Of a DNA stretch of 23,649 nucleotides, positions 15,901 through 23,649 are shown in pieces. Below the pieces are notes generated by a model. The model was not told where the DNA came from. It was given only the letters and a program-made list of their open reading frames with translations, and ran no database searches. The first letter of the stretch is position 1. Every line of letters starts with the position of its first letter. This stretch comes from JAABSP01 sp011390135 (GTDB lineage: Bacteria; Desulfobacterota; Desulfobacteria; Desulfobacterales; JAABSP01), in assembly GCA_011390135.1 (NCBI GenBank), contig JAABSZ010000040.1, forward strand, positions 1 through 23,649, in the 5' to 3' direction. The position numbers and the translations under genes are program-made.

Positions 15901-16944
15901 CTCGACAAAGCCCCAACCACCGCCCTCCCCAACGGCATCCTCTACCTCTCCGCGCACAACCATGCCGACAGCCTCTCCCATCCCGCATCCCAGCCCATCA
16001 AAGACGCCTGGGAAGATCACGGCAAATCCATCGCCCCGAAATCCGACCTCAAAACCTGGCTCATGCAGAAGTTCTTCAAAGACGTTCACCTCGACATGTA
16101 CGAAAAGCGCCCCATCTATTTCCCCCTTTCCTCCAAAAAGAAGAACTTCGTCGCGTTCATCAGCATTCACCGCTGGACTGACAATACGCTGCAAACCCTG
16201 CTAGCCGACCACCTCATCCCGGAATTGAACCGGCTGGACGGCAACCTTCAGGATCTCCTTGAAAGCCGCAGGCAGGGAGACGCAAAAGCCCGATCCGACG
16301 CGGAAAATCAGTTTGCCCTTGTCAGCGCCCTCCATGACGAACTCGAGGAATTCATCGCGCTTGTCCGCCAATGCGCGGATGAAGGCCCCCCGCCGGCCAA
16401 ACATACGGACACCCCAAGAGAAACAGACGCCCCATACAAAATGGACCTCGACGACGGCGTGATGATCAACAGCGCGGCCCTCTGGCCCCTCCTGGAGCCC
16501 CAGTGGAAGGACCCGAAAAAATGGTGGTCCGAACTCTGCAACGCCAATGGCCGAAAGGATTATGACTGGTCCCGCCTCGCGGCCCGATACTTCCCCGCGC
16601 GGGTCGATGAGAAATGTCAAAACGACCCCTCCCTTGCCGTGGCCCACGGCTGCTTCTGGAAATACCACCCGGCAAAGGCATACCAGTGGGAACTGCGGCT
16701 TCAGGATGAGATCGAACCCTGGTTCACCATCGACGAGGAGGATTCCGACGATCTATCGGCCGATTTTGAGGAAAACAACCGGGCAAGGGCCGAAGAACTG
16801 ATCGCGACAGAATGCAGACGCCGGGAACGAAACCGCGCAAAAGCCGAAAGAGAAGCCGGAGCCGATGCGGATGAAGAAGAGGACAATGCAGCGGAAAACG
16901 GCTGGGAGGCAGATCCGCTATTTGCAGATGGGGGGGAAGAATGA
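12928..16944 (+). CDS. pglX: BREX adenine-specific DNA methyltransferase PglX
   Basis: This 1338-aa protein is the BREX site-specific N6-adenine methyltransferase that marks host DNA. The S-adenosylmethionine motif DPAVGSGHF is at residues 337-345 and the catalytic NPPY at 565-568. The N-terminal part has the PglX pattern FLNRIVVIRHMEAVGLI; target recognition lies in the region after NPPY. The base composition changes sharply along the gene. It is G-rich on the coding strand to about 14500, clearly AT-rich from about 14600 to 15720 (residues about 558-932), then C-rich to the end. The reading frame is intact throughout. The start follows AGAAAGG at a rather long 14-nt distance; an ATG 12 nt later is an alternative. 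It overlaps pglZ by ATGA. A 7-G run lies at 16930-16936, four codons before the stop. Confidence 0.95.
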   Translation: MPTTMPPTTKSKLSTTIYHLRDRLLTEFHNAADSAYRLSIPLEKAGLTEENRVKRERLENWLDEQARRANGGKKKGADEIRERHYRSALKLAAATFLNRIVVIRHMEAVGLIKPAVVTGGWNSPGYREFRDFAPALTKDETEGFSVLLGLLFDELALDLPGLFGDVGITRLFPVPTVSLRGVVEAFDDEALGDVWIDDTTLGWVYQFWNDPERIALDEKVKNRGKIERHEIASKTQLFTDRYMVEWLLQNSLNNFWLAICQKNGWEPKARSEGVLAALESRRKEWREKREAGDVSAEEMMPIESDAEDRWKYWVEQELTEEFVKAAPASIRELKLLDPAVGSGHFLIIAFMILAAFYREEAEHRGEVWSDREIAESILENNLHGIDIDPRAVQIAAAALWLKARTFCREASPKKMNLVASNLGIASLPEDDPAVRELKIEVRKATGIPEDLTEKIIHALKGADYLGSLLKVDEAVDEAIRAHEQGEKDRRAKQSQGHLFEGFRPEQTVLPFDEAKISVLDKLDRFLEKCTAGQDLGLRLKGEQLAAGVRFIRILKQGGYHLVVANPPYHSASKMAGAEYLKGSYPVGNQDLFAAFMVRSLQLLKPSGLSASITLSNWMYIGTYENLRRYLIDKVFIQLIGDLGKAAFSSGSMLINASMNIFQNTKIKMHKSLAVRPFSVDKVIVDPHQIRRNQIALINGSECFEFETLKLRDVVPGQPLLYWWDNDFLDRYRKAPKIAEECPVRQGLATGNNARYVRNFWEVSDKCLYVKKVDAPHNLNPNQYWLPYIKGAEDRKWFEPLRDVLDWKFLGVCYAYSSTARFGRGATFYFQQGISYSTIGSNFSARTRRYKSIFDVSGASVFPSSISDTVCLMNSKECRNVLRSLNPTINFQVGDVNRLPLFQIASSVEILSILDHSFTEYEAARENSIEFKKPCPSAWTYAQNWAQQAVDRPQGAPLPEYNPIYEAPPPTNHISFTIGTALGRFCANGEGILDKAPTTALPNGILYLSAHNHADSLSHPASQPIKDAWEDHGKSIAPKSDLKTWLMQKFFKDVHLDMYEKRPIYFPLSSKKKNFVAFISIHRWTDNTLQTLLADHLIPELNRLDGNLQDLLESRRQGDAKARSDAENQFALVSALHDELEEFIALVRQCADEGPPPAKHTDTPRETDAPYKMDLDDGVMINSAALWPLLEPQWKDPKKWWSELCNANGRKDYDWSRLAARYFPARVDEKCQNDPSLAVAHGCFWKYHPAKAYQWELRLQDEIEPWFTIDEEDSDDLSADFEENNRARAEELIATECRRRERNRAKAEREAGADADEEEDNAAENGWEADPLFADGGEE

Positions 16945-19805
16945 ACCCCACGGGCCCCATCGCCGCCAGACTGGAGGAGGAACTCAAACAGAAGATCCGG
17001 CAATATGGCATCGTGGTATGGCTCGATAAAAGCGCTTCCTATGCCGCTTATGCGGACGCCCTTGCCGAACGAAGCAAAACCGGGGACTTTCCTTTTCCGG
17101 TGATCCCTTTCCGGGGCAGCTTTCTGGAGATGATGCTCTTGATGGAGACGTATGAGAACGGCATCGATCCTGATCCGCTGCTCATCCACATGCCGGGCCA
17201 CACCGAAGATTCGATCCGCCGGACCCCGATGCTGGAGATGTACCGGGCCGGATATCGTCACCGCCGCTCCCTGGAAACCCTGGTGCGGGAAGTCGCCACA
17301 GGCAAAGTCCCCCCGGATGAGATCGACGCATTCATCAGAACAAATCCAACTGACCTTTTCGACGCCGAATCATGGCTTTCGGAAAAGACCGGCCGCTTGA
17401 AGGAGGAGACCGCCCTTTATCTGGAAAACCTCTCCCTTGAATGGATCATCGACGGCCTGATCGGAGAAAATCAGGAGTTCCGGAATCGCTTTACCGACCC
17501 GAACGCGGTGAAGATCCTTTCCGACCATCTCCACCGCCACACCGGCATGAATCCGCCCTTTCTCCGATTCTTCATGGGAGAGGAACCCCTCTCCTTTCCG
17601 AACCTCCGGGAAGCCATTGCCGCATGGCTGATGTGCGTGGAGTACGTCCATGATCTGACGGTTCCGCCCCATCTGGAGGCATTAAAACCGCTCGCCGGCA
17701 TCTCAGATCCCCTGAAGAAAAGCTGCCGAAGCCTCCTGGACCATCTCCGAAACCGCTACCCCGAAGCATATGCGGCCCATGCCATGACCGCGGAATCCCT
17801 GCTGCACCAGGAGATCGACGCGCATCCCCCCGAAGCCCTGGGCCGGATCGATACCTTCAACCGGGAGCAGGAGCGCATTTTATACAGCGCGGTCAACTCC
17901 CTGCTGGAGGGCGAGTGGGAAAAGGTCATCAACTGGACCAGCCATCGGGTGGAGACCCGATCCTTCTGGCTCAACCGGGACCCGGTGCGCCGGATGACCT
18001 GGACACTGATTGCGGATGCCGCTGTTCTGGGAAATCGGATCGAACAATCGGGCCGCCCCCTGAAAGGGGCCGGGGACTTTCAGGAGGTTCTGGAATACTA
18101 CACGACCCAGGGGTGGAAGATCGACAACGCGCACCGGCGGTTCGAACAGCAGCAGATGAAACTGCTCGACTCCAAAATGCCGCACTTCACCCAGCTTCAC
18201 GAAGCCTTTGGCCGACTCCGAACCCGCTATCGCGAATGGGCCGATGCCCTTGCGGAAGATTTCGCTTCCCTCTGCGAACAGGAGGGATTTCTTCCGCCCC
18301 CCGACCTGCAGCAGCGGGAGATCTTTCACCGGATCATCCATCCCCTGCTCAAAAATGATCAGCGGGTGGCCTGTTTCCTGCTGGATGCCTTCCGCTTTGA
18401 GATGGCCGCGGAACTGGCCCATGGAATGATTGAAAAGGGGGCGCAGGTCCTTCTAAAAGGCCGCTATGCGGAGCTGCCCACCATCACCGCTGTGGGGATG
18501 AACGCACTGGCCCCGACTGCGGACCGGGGAAGGCTGACGCTCTCCGGCGACAACGGGTTCAACGGCTTTAAAACCGGAGAATACACGGTCCGAAGACCCG
18601 AAGACCGGACCCGGGCAATGGGAGATCGGAGCCTCGACAATGTGGCTTCGGGCCGGAAACAGACCCGGGGGATGGAGCTGACCGATATCTGCCAACGCTC
18701 TCTTGAGGGCATCAAAAAAAGCTGCGCGGGGGCAAGACTCATTGTTGTCCACGGCCGGGAGATCGACGCGGCCGGGGGGGCGAATGTGGGAACCGCAAGC
18801 TTCGAAGTGCTGCTGCGCCAGATCCGCGCCGCGTGGAACCAGCTTCGAGCCATCGGGATTCAGACATTTATCTTTACGGCGGATCACGGTTTTCTGCTCA
18901 ACGATCATACGGTCCCGCAGATCCCCTACGGCAGCAAAACCACCCCCGATGCCCGGTATATCCTGGCGCGGGAGCCCCGGGCCGAGGCGGGCATGATCCC
19001 GGTCTCTTTAACAGCGCTGAACTATGAGGGACAGGAGGGGTATCTGCTCTTTCGAAGAGACACCGCACTCTTTGCCACGCCGGGCCGGGGGGAGAGCTTT
19101 GTCCACGGCGGAAACAGCCTGCAGGAGCGGGTGATTCCGGTATTGACGGTATCCCATCGGACTTCGGCGCATACCGGCGACACCCGGTATGAGATTACAG
19201 CCGCGTCCCTGCCGGAAGTGCTCGGCAACAGCCGGATTCAGATCTTACTTGCCGATGCCTCGCAGTCCCAGTTGAAGCTGACGGGCGCGGGCGCCGCGAC
19301 CCTGGCCCTCCGAACGCCGGAACGGGAGGATATCGAAGTGACCCTGAAGGAGGTGATCGGCGCTTCGATGGAGAACCAGGCATTTCGGCTGAAGACCGAC
19401 GGGACCGCGGTCGAGATCCTGTTCGACCTCAAAGGCCCCAGAGACGAGCGGGCGAGAATCGAGGTCTTCCCGGTGGACAGCGGCGAGACGGTTTCGCCGG
19501 TGGTTGTGGACGGCTATTTCAATGTATGGGGCAGAATCGGGGCCGAAGGGAGCCAAAGCCCAGATGAATCCCAGGCCCAAGATGGCCGGGACTGGCAGGA
19601 GAATTTCGAAGACCCGGCCATCCAAAGGATCTTCACCCACCTGGGGGACCACGGGGCCATCACCGAAGCCGAACTCAACGGCATCCTCGGCTCTCCCCGA
19701 AAGGTTCGCCGTTTCGCGGCCGCGTTCGAGGAACATGCGGCCAAAGCGCCTTTTTCCGTCAGAATCGAAACAACGCCGACCGGCAAACGGTATGTGAAAA
19801 CATAG
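16941..19805 (+). CDS. pglZ: BREX alkaline-phosphatase-superfamily protein PglZ
   Basis: This 954-aa protein is PglZ, the shared hallmark of all BREX types and a member of the alkaline phosphatase superfamily. The metal-binding signatures are visible: FLLDAFRFEMAAELA around D482 and E487, and FTADHGFLL around D648/H649. LPTITAVGMNAL, another typical PglZ stretch, follows the first of these. The long N-terminal half (about residues 1-470) is helical and specific to the BREX versions. The start overlaps the pglX stop (ATGA), indicating translational coupling. A run of seven G (18774-18780) lies within the core domain, a possible slippage site. brxD follows after 9 nt. Confidence 0.94.
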   Translation: MNPTGPIAARLEEELKQKIRQYGIVVWLDKSASYAAYADALAERSKTGDFPFPVIPFRGSFLEMMLLMETYENGIDPDPLLIHMPGHTEDSIRRTPMLEMYRAGYRHRRSLETLVREVATGKVPPDEIDAFIRTNPTDLFDAESWLSEKTGRLKEETALYLENLSLEWIIDGLIGENQEFRNRFTDPNAVKILSDHLHRHTGMNPPFLRFFMGEEPLSFPNLREAIAAWLMCVEYVHDLTVPPHLEALKPLAGISDPLKKSCRSLLDHLRNRYPEAYAAHAMTAESLLHQEIDAHPPEALGRIDTFNREQERILYSAVNSLLEGEWEKVINWTSHRVETRSFWLNRDPVRRMTWTLIADAAVLGNRIEQSGRPLKGAGDFQEVLEYYTTQGWKIDNAHRRFEQQQMKLLDSKMPHFTQLHEAFGRLRTRYREWADALAEDFASLCEQEGFLPPPDLQQREIFHRIIHPLLKNDQRVACFLLDAFRFEMAAELAHGMIEKGAQVLLKGRYAELPTITAVGMNALAPTADRGRLTLSGDNGFNGFKTGEYTVRRPEDRTRAMGDRSLDNVASGRKQTRGMELTDICQRSLEGIKKSCAGARLIVVHGREIDAAGGANVGTASFEVLLRQIRAAWNQLRAIGIQTFIFTADHGFLLNDHTVPQIPYGSKTTPDARYILAREPRAEAGMIPVSLTALNYEGQEGYLLFRRDTALFATPGRGESFVHGGNSLQERVIPVLTVSHRTSAHTGDTRYEITAASLPEVLGNSRIQILLADASQSQLKLTGAGAATLALRTPEREDIEVTLKEVIGASMENQAFRLKTDGTAVEILFDLKGPRDERARIEVFPVDSGETVSPVVVDGYFNVWGRIGAEGSQSPDESQAQDGRDWQENFEDPAIQRIFTHLGDHGAITEAELNGILGSPRKVRRFAAAFEEHAAKAPFSVRIETTPTGKRYVKT

Positions 19806-19814
19806 AGAGGATAT

Positions 19815-21134
19815 ATGGGAATCAGCGAACGGGACATCGAACACATCTTTGAGCGCCTCCGCTGCGGCGTGGTGCCGGAACGGGGGCTGGACGCCTTTGC
19901 CGTGGGCATCGAAAAGGAACGCGCGGAAATCCATCGGCAACTGAAGCTCATCGAAGAGGGGGAAGGCGCGTTCAAGTTTCTCCGGGGCGGATACGGCTGC
20001 GGAAAGACCTTCATGTCCCGGCTGGCCCTTCTGGATGCCCAGAGCCGGGGATTCGCCACCAGCTTCGTGGTGGTGTCGGACAATGATCTGCATTTCCATA
20101 AATTCGACGATGTCTATCGAAAGGTGGTTCAGGAACTGGGCACGGCCGCATGCCCCAGAAGCGCCCTTGGAGACATCCTGGACCGGTGGATCGCCCGGGT
20201 GGAGGATGAGCTGATATCGGCCGGCGCGGTCGAGGACGCTCCGGACTTTGACGAAAAAGTGCAGAACCGGATGGAGGAGAATCTCGCCTCCTTTACCCGG
20301 GGCAGCGCCCCCGAGGACATGGGCCGGGTGCTTCGGACGATCTTCGCGCTCAAGCAGGAGGGGAACCTTTCCGATGCCGCGTCTTTGATCTCCTGGCTGT
20401 CGGCCAGCGAAAACGTCGCGTCCGGGGCCAAGAAAACGGCCGGTATCAAGGGCGACATCAGCAGCCGGGACGCGATGGATTATCTGCGGGGCATCCTGGA
20501 GATCGTCAAGGCGGCCGGATACAGGGGGCTGGCGATCCTCATCGACGAAACCGAAACCATCCTGCGGATGCGCCGGGATGTCCGGGGAAGAAGCCTCAAC
20601 GGTATCCGCCAGATCTGCGATGCGGCAAACAGCTATCCGGGGCTGCTCTGGATCTTCACCGGCACTCCGGAATTCTTTGACGCGAAGCGGGGGGTCGCGG
20701 GGCTTGCCCCTCTCCATGACCGGATTCGCTTCATGTCCCACGGCGACTATGTCAGCCTGCGCCAGCCCCAGCTCGCGCTCAACCCGTTTCGCCGGGAACG
20801 GCTCAAGGAGGTGGCCCTGAAGCTGCGGGAACTCTATCCGGCCGGGGATCGGGCGCTGTTCAACAAAAAGATCGCCCTGACCTATATCGATCAGCTCATC
20901 GACAAAGTGACCCAGGGCTTTGCCGGGGATGTGGGGGTGATCCCCCGGCAGTTTCTCCGCCACCTGGTGGATATCATGGATCTGGCGGCAGAACATGCCG
21001 ATTTTGACCCGATGACGGTTGAGGGCTTTGAGCCCCGGGAGCCGAGCGACGCGGAAAACCGCGTCATGGCCGGCCAGAACGCCTATGACGAGGAGCCGGA
21101 GGATGAGCAGGGATATGAGCCCGTGGAATTCTGA
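19815..21134 (+). CDS. brxD: BREX ATP-binding protein BrxD (DUF2791 family)
   Basis: This 439-aa P-loop ATPase is found in type 2 and type 6 BREX. Walker A GGYGCGKT lies at residues 58-65 inside FKFLRGGYGCGKTFMSRL, and Walker B LAILIDETE at about 239-247. Also typical are ALLDAQSRGFATSFVVVS and the FHKFDDVYRKVVQEL stretch. It probably works with the helicase BrxHI, encoded 6 nt downstream; the pair is always neighbouring in such loci. The start has a clear ribosome-binding site (AGAGGA) placed in the 9-nt gap after pglZ. The C-terminal tail is strongly acidic (EEPEDEQGYEPVEF). Confidence 0.94.
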   Translation: MGISERDIEHIFERLRCGVVPERGLDAFAVGIEKERAEIHRQLKLIEEGEGAFKFLRGGYGCGKTFMSRLALLDAQSRGFATSFVVVSDNDLHFHKFDDVYRKVVQELGTAACPRSALGDILDRWIARVEDELISAGAVEDAPDFDEKVQNRMEENLASFTRGSAPEDMGRVLRTIFALKQEGNLSDAASLISWLSASENVASGAKKTAGIKGDISSRDAMDYLRGILEIVKAAGYRGLAILIDETETILRMRRDVRGRSLNGIRQICDAANSYPGLLWIFTGTPEFFDAKRGVAGLAPLHDRIRFMSHGDYVSLRQPQLALNPFRRERLKEVALKLRELYPAGDRALFNKKIALTYIDQLIDKVTQGFAGDVGVIPRQFLRHLVDIMDLAAEHADFDPMTVEGFEPREPSDAENRVMAGQNAYDEEPEDEQGYEPVEF

Positions 21135-21140
21135 TCTGAC

Positions 21141-23309
21141 ATGAGCACCTTTTCCCGATACCCGCCCCGGCTCCAGGAGGCCATCGTATCCCGCCTCGGG
21201 TGGACCCGTCTGCGGCCCGTGCAGGAGATGGCCTCGGAGGCCCTGCTCGACGGAAAGAACGCGCTGATCCTGGCCCCCACGGCCGGGGGCAAAACCGAGG
21301 CCGCGATCTTTCCCCTGCTGGCCCTGATGATGGCCGAGCCGGTCCAGGGGCTCCGGATGCTCTACATCGCCCCCCTCAAGGCGCTGCTCAACAATCAGCG
21401 TGACCGGCTGGGGGAATATACGGAGATGGTGGGTCTGCGCCGCTTTTTGTGGCACGGCGATATCAAACCTTCCCGAAAAGAGGAATTCAAGCGCGATCCG
21501 GCCGAAGTTCTCATGACCACCCCGGAATCCCTGGAGGTGATGCTCCTTTCCGCAAGAGTGGCCCATCCCCGACTCTTCAAGGAGCTGAGATATGTGGTGA
21601 TCGACGAGATCCACGCCTTTGCCGGCCTGGATCGGGGGGCCCATCTCATGTCGGTCCTCGAACGCATCTGCCGCCACGCGACCCACGATGTTCAGCGGGC
21701 CGGCCTCAGCGCCACCGTGGGCAATCCGGCCCATATCCTCCGATGGATGCAGGGCAGTTCAAACCGGATCGGGACGGTCATCGATCCCCCGAAGAGGCCG
21801 ACGCCCAAAGATATTCGCATCCACCTCCATGAATCGATCCCATCAATGGCCCGGCGGGCCAGCGGACTGGCTCTGGGCAAAAAGAGCCTCTTCTTCTGCC
21901 AGAGCCGCTCTTTGACCGAAAGCATCGCGGACCGGATGCGCAACCGGGGAACCGATGTATTCGTCCACCACAGCTCGGTCTCCCCCGAAGAGCGGGCCGC
22001 TGCCGAAGAGCGCTTCCAGGGAGGGACCAACATGGCCATCGTCTGCACATCCACACTGGAGCTGGGCATAGACGTTGGGGATCTGGACCGGGTGCTTCAG
22101 GCCAACGCCCCCTCCACGGTCTCCGCGTTTCTTCAGCGGCTGGGCCGCACCGGGCGCCGGGAGGGACAGCGGGCCAACACCACCTTTTTCTGCGAGGACC
22201 CGGAGACGCTCCTTCAGGCCATCGCGATCGTCGAGCTGGCGAGGGAAAACTGGGTGGAGCCGGTTCCGGAAAGCACCCGCTGCTGGCCCGTGCTGGTCCA
22301 TCAATTGTTCGCGCTGACCCTCCAGTTCGGCGCGATCAGCAAAGAGCGCTGCTGGGAGATCCTCTCGGCCGTGCCCGATTTCTCCGGCATCGCGGTCCAG
22401 GAGTTCGAAGCCCTGGTGGCCCACCTCATCGACAAAGAATATTTGTACGCCTCGGCCGGCCTCCTCTCCCTGGGCGATGAGGCCGAAAGAATCTACGGTT
22501 CAAAAAATTTTCTGGAACTCTACTCCGTCTTCACCAGCCCCCAGCTTTACACCATCAAGACCGAAGCCGGGTATCTCCTCGGCACCCTGGAGCAGGATTT
22601 CGTGGACAAGCTGGTGGAGGAGATGAGTTCCTTTCTCCTGAGCGGCCGGGCCTGGACAGTGATCCACGTCAACCATGCGGACCGCGCGGTCCGGGTAAAG
22701 CCCGCGCCCCGGGGAAAAGAGCCGAGCTGGGGCGGATTCGCCCCCCAGATCGTAGGGTATGAGATCTGCCGGAAGATCAAAAGGATCATCACCGGCGATG
22801 ATCCTATCCCCTATATCGATGAACCCGCGCAGGCGCAGTTGGCGGCCATCCGGGACGACCTCGGGCCCCTGCTCAGAGGAACCGGGCCCCATATTCAGAT
22901 TGAAACCAAAAGAGCCCTCTGGTGGACTTTTGCCGGGGGCCGGATCAACCACACCCTGCGCTACGGCCTTGAAATACAGCTCAACGCCAAGGTGGTCGCG
23001 GACAACTTCCGCATCAAAATCGAGGGCAGCGGCATCGTCTCCGAGACCCTGCCCGGCTTGATCGGCAACATGGCCCGAAAGTCCTTCTGGGAAGCGCGGG
23101 AGAACCGGGAAAGCATTCTTGCGGCGCTGCCCAATTACCGGCTGAGCAAGTTTCAGCCGGCGCTGCCGGAGGTTTATGCGGCCGAGATGGTGGGGCGGTA
23201 TCTGCTGGATGTGGAAGGGGCGGCCGCGTTTGCCGAAACATTCTGTTTCCGCTTCCCCCGCTCCCGTGGCGGGGGTGGGTGCGATGGGTGCGCCTGCGCG
23301 GAGGCCTGA
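21141..23309 (+). CDS. brxHI: BREX Lhr-like DEAD/DEAH-box helicase BrxHI
   Basis: This 722-aa superfamily 2 helicase is the last gene of the BREX operon. The canonical motifs are in order: Q-motif region RLRPVQEMASEALL, motif I APTAGGKT (45-52), motif Ia YIAPLKALLNNQ, motif II DEIH (155-158), motif III LSATVG (about 189), CTSTLELGIDVGDLD, and motif VI QRLGRTGRREG (about 330). The C-terminal half resembles Lhr-type helicases. An oddity is the very end, where SRGGGGCDGCACAEA carries three cysteines (C714, C717, C719) after a glycine-rich stretch; this could be a metal-binding tail. Only 6 nt separate it from brxD with no strong ribosome-binding site, so translation is probably coupled. No intrinsic terminator is visible after the stop. 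Confidence 0.95.
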   Translation: MSTFSRYPPRLQEAIVSRLGWTRLRPVQEMASEALLDGKNALILAPTAGGKTEAAIFPLLALMMAEPVQGLRMLYIAPLKALLNNQRDRLGEYTEMVGLRRFLWHGDIKPSRKEEFKRDPAEVLMTTPESLEVMLLSARVAHPRLFKELRYVVIDEIHAFAGLDRGAHLMSVLERICRHATHDVQRAGLSATVGNPAHILRWMQGSSNRIGTVIDPPKRPTPKDIRIHLHESIPSMARRASGLALGKKSLFFCQSRSLTESIADRMRNRGTDVFVHHSSVSPEERAAAEERFQGGTNMAIVCTSTLELGIDVGDLDRVLQANAPSTVSAFLQRLGRTGRREGQRANTTFFCEDPETLLQAIAIVELARENWVEPVPESTRCWPVLVHQLFALTLQFGAISKERCWEILSAVPDFSGIAVQEFEALVAHLIDKEYLYASAGLLSLGDEAERIYGSKNFLELYSVFTSPQLYTIKTEAGYLLGTLEQDFVDKLVEEMSSFLLSGRAWTVIHVNHADRAVRVKPAPRGKEPSWGGFAPQIVGYEICRKIKRIITGDDPIPYIDEPAQAQLAAIRDDLGPLLRGTGPHIQIETKRALWWTFAGGRINHTLRYGLEIQLNAKVVADNFRIKIEGSGIVSETLPGLIGNMARKSFWEARENRESILAALPNYRLSKFQPALPEVYAAEMVGRYLLDVEGAAAFAETFCFRFPRSRGGGGCDGCACAEA

Positions 23310-23411
23310 GACCTGTCGAAAGCGCCCGCGCCGGCCAGGCTGGGGCAAGATGCCTGTCGATGTGCCGGCATGTCGTGCGGCGCTCCGGATGGCCCCGGCG
23401 CTTGAGGCGTA

Positions 23412-23441
23412 TTGGCGAAAAGTCGAAAACCGTCGTATTAT
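23412..23441 (+). promoter_or_regulatory. Putative promoter of the ywbE-like gene
   Basis: TTGGCG (23412-23417), an 18-nt spacer and TATTAT (23436-23441) form a reasonable sigma70 match about 85 nt upstream of the ywbE-like start. It lies at the sharp switch from GC-rich BREX sequence to AT-rich sequence, consistent with a separate transcription unit beginning here. Confidence 0.45.
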
Positions 23442-23525
23442 ATTACGGAAAATATTAATTACAAAAATACCGCATCAGACTGTGATGGGGATCATCAGCC
23501 CGCACTTATCAACCGAAAATTAAAC

Positions 23526-23649
23526 ATGGATGGCAAAAACAGAAACAACATCAGAATCGGCATGAAAGTCGATATAGTCCAGAAACAGGATCAGAGGACT
23601 GGGAAGTTTACATCAGGCATTGTAAAAAGGATACTTACCAAATCTGCCA
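23526..23649 (+). CDS. ywbE: YwbE-like (DUF2196) protein, 5' part only
   Basis: The frame from the ATG at 23526 stays open to the end of the window (41 codons). It begins MDGKNRNNIRIGMKVDIVQK and continues with QDQRTGKFTSGIVKRILTKSA. This matches the start of the small YwbE/DUF2196 family (about 65 aa), whose typical text is IK.G..V.IV.K.DQRTGKLT.G.VK.ILT. The function is unknown; the beta-rich fold suggests nucleic-acid or ribosome binding, but this is a guess. The gene is cut by the right edge. No strong ribosome-binding site is visible. Confidence 0.85.
   Translation, partial: MDGKNRNNIRIGMKVDIVQKQDQRTGKFTSGIVKRILTKSA

Noticed and set aside
23310..23411. GC-rich dyads after brxHI as an intrinsic terminator
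   Set aside because: The best stem is about 5 bp with mismatches and is not followed by a T-run, so no terminator can be called.

Overview
The window reads as a chromosomal piece of a moderately GC-rich Gram-negative bacterium. A Desulfobacterota (former Deltaproteobacteria) host would fit the gene style: a lipoprotein MltD-type transglycosylase with three LysM repeats, TrmO, a YwbE-like protein, and the tRNA-Thr(UGU)/tRNA-Tyr(GUA) pair. This taxonomic guess is weak and rests on general resemblance only.

Layout. Positions 1-300 hold a short 14-bp tandem repeat and two minus-strand tRNA genes (Tyr, Thr). After a gene-free stretch with a possible promoter and inverted repeats come housekeeping genes on the plus strand: an MltD-like lytic transglycosylase, tRNA-Arg(CCU), trmO and an M23-family lipoprotein peptidase. 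Next, on the minus strand, lies what looks like a decayed type II toxin-antitoxin pair: an antitoxin C-terminus overlapping a PIN toxin that stops after 17 codons. Divergent from it, two tandem sigma70-like promoters and an inverted repeat precede the main feature.

From 4738 to 23309 an all-plus-strand operon encodes a complete type 6 BREX (bacteriophage exclusion) system in its known order: brxE, brxA, brxB, brxC, [three extra genes], pglX, pglZ, brxD, brxHI. The BREX core has overlapping or very short junctions. BREX in general marks host DNA through the PglX adenine methyltransferase and blocks phage DNA propagation through the ATPase (BrxC), PglZ and helicase components. Type 6 uses BrxD and BrxHI where type 1 uses the BrxL protease.

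The most interesting part is a lower-GC, three-gene cassette (10467-12858) between brxC and pglX. It encodes a 216-aa protein, a 203-aa protein (neither with a function I can name) and a ComEC-like metallo-beta-lactamase-fold hydrolase. The brxC-pglX junction is a known site for guest defence genes (PARIS in Salmonella BREX, for example). The cassette is therefore a good candidate for a separate, possibly undescribed, defence module. A second notable feature is that pglX is a compositional mosaic: its central part, after the NPPY motif, is strikingly AT-rich, as expected if the target-recognition region had been exchanged.

The window ends inside a small ywbE-like gene.
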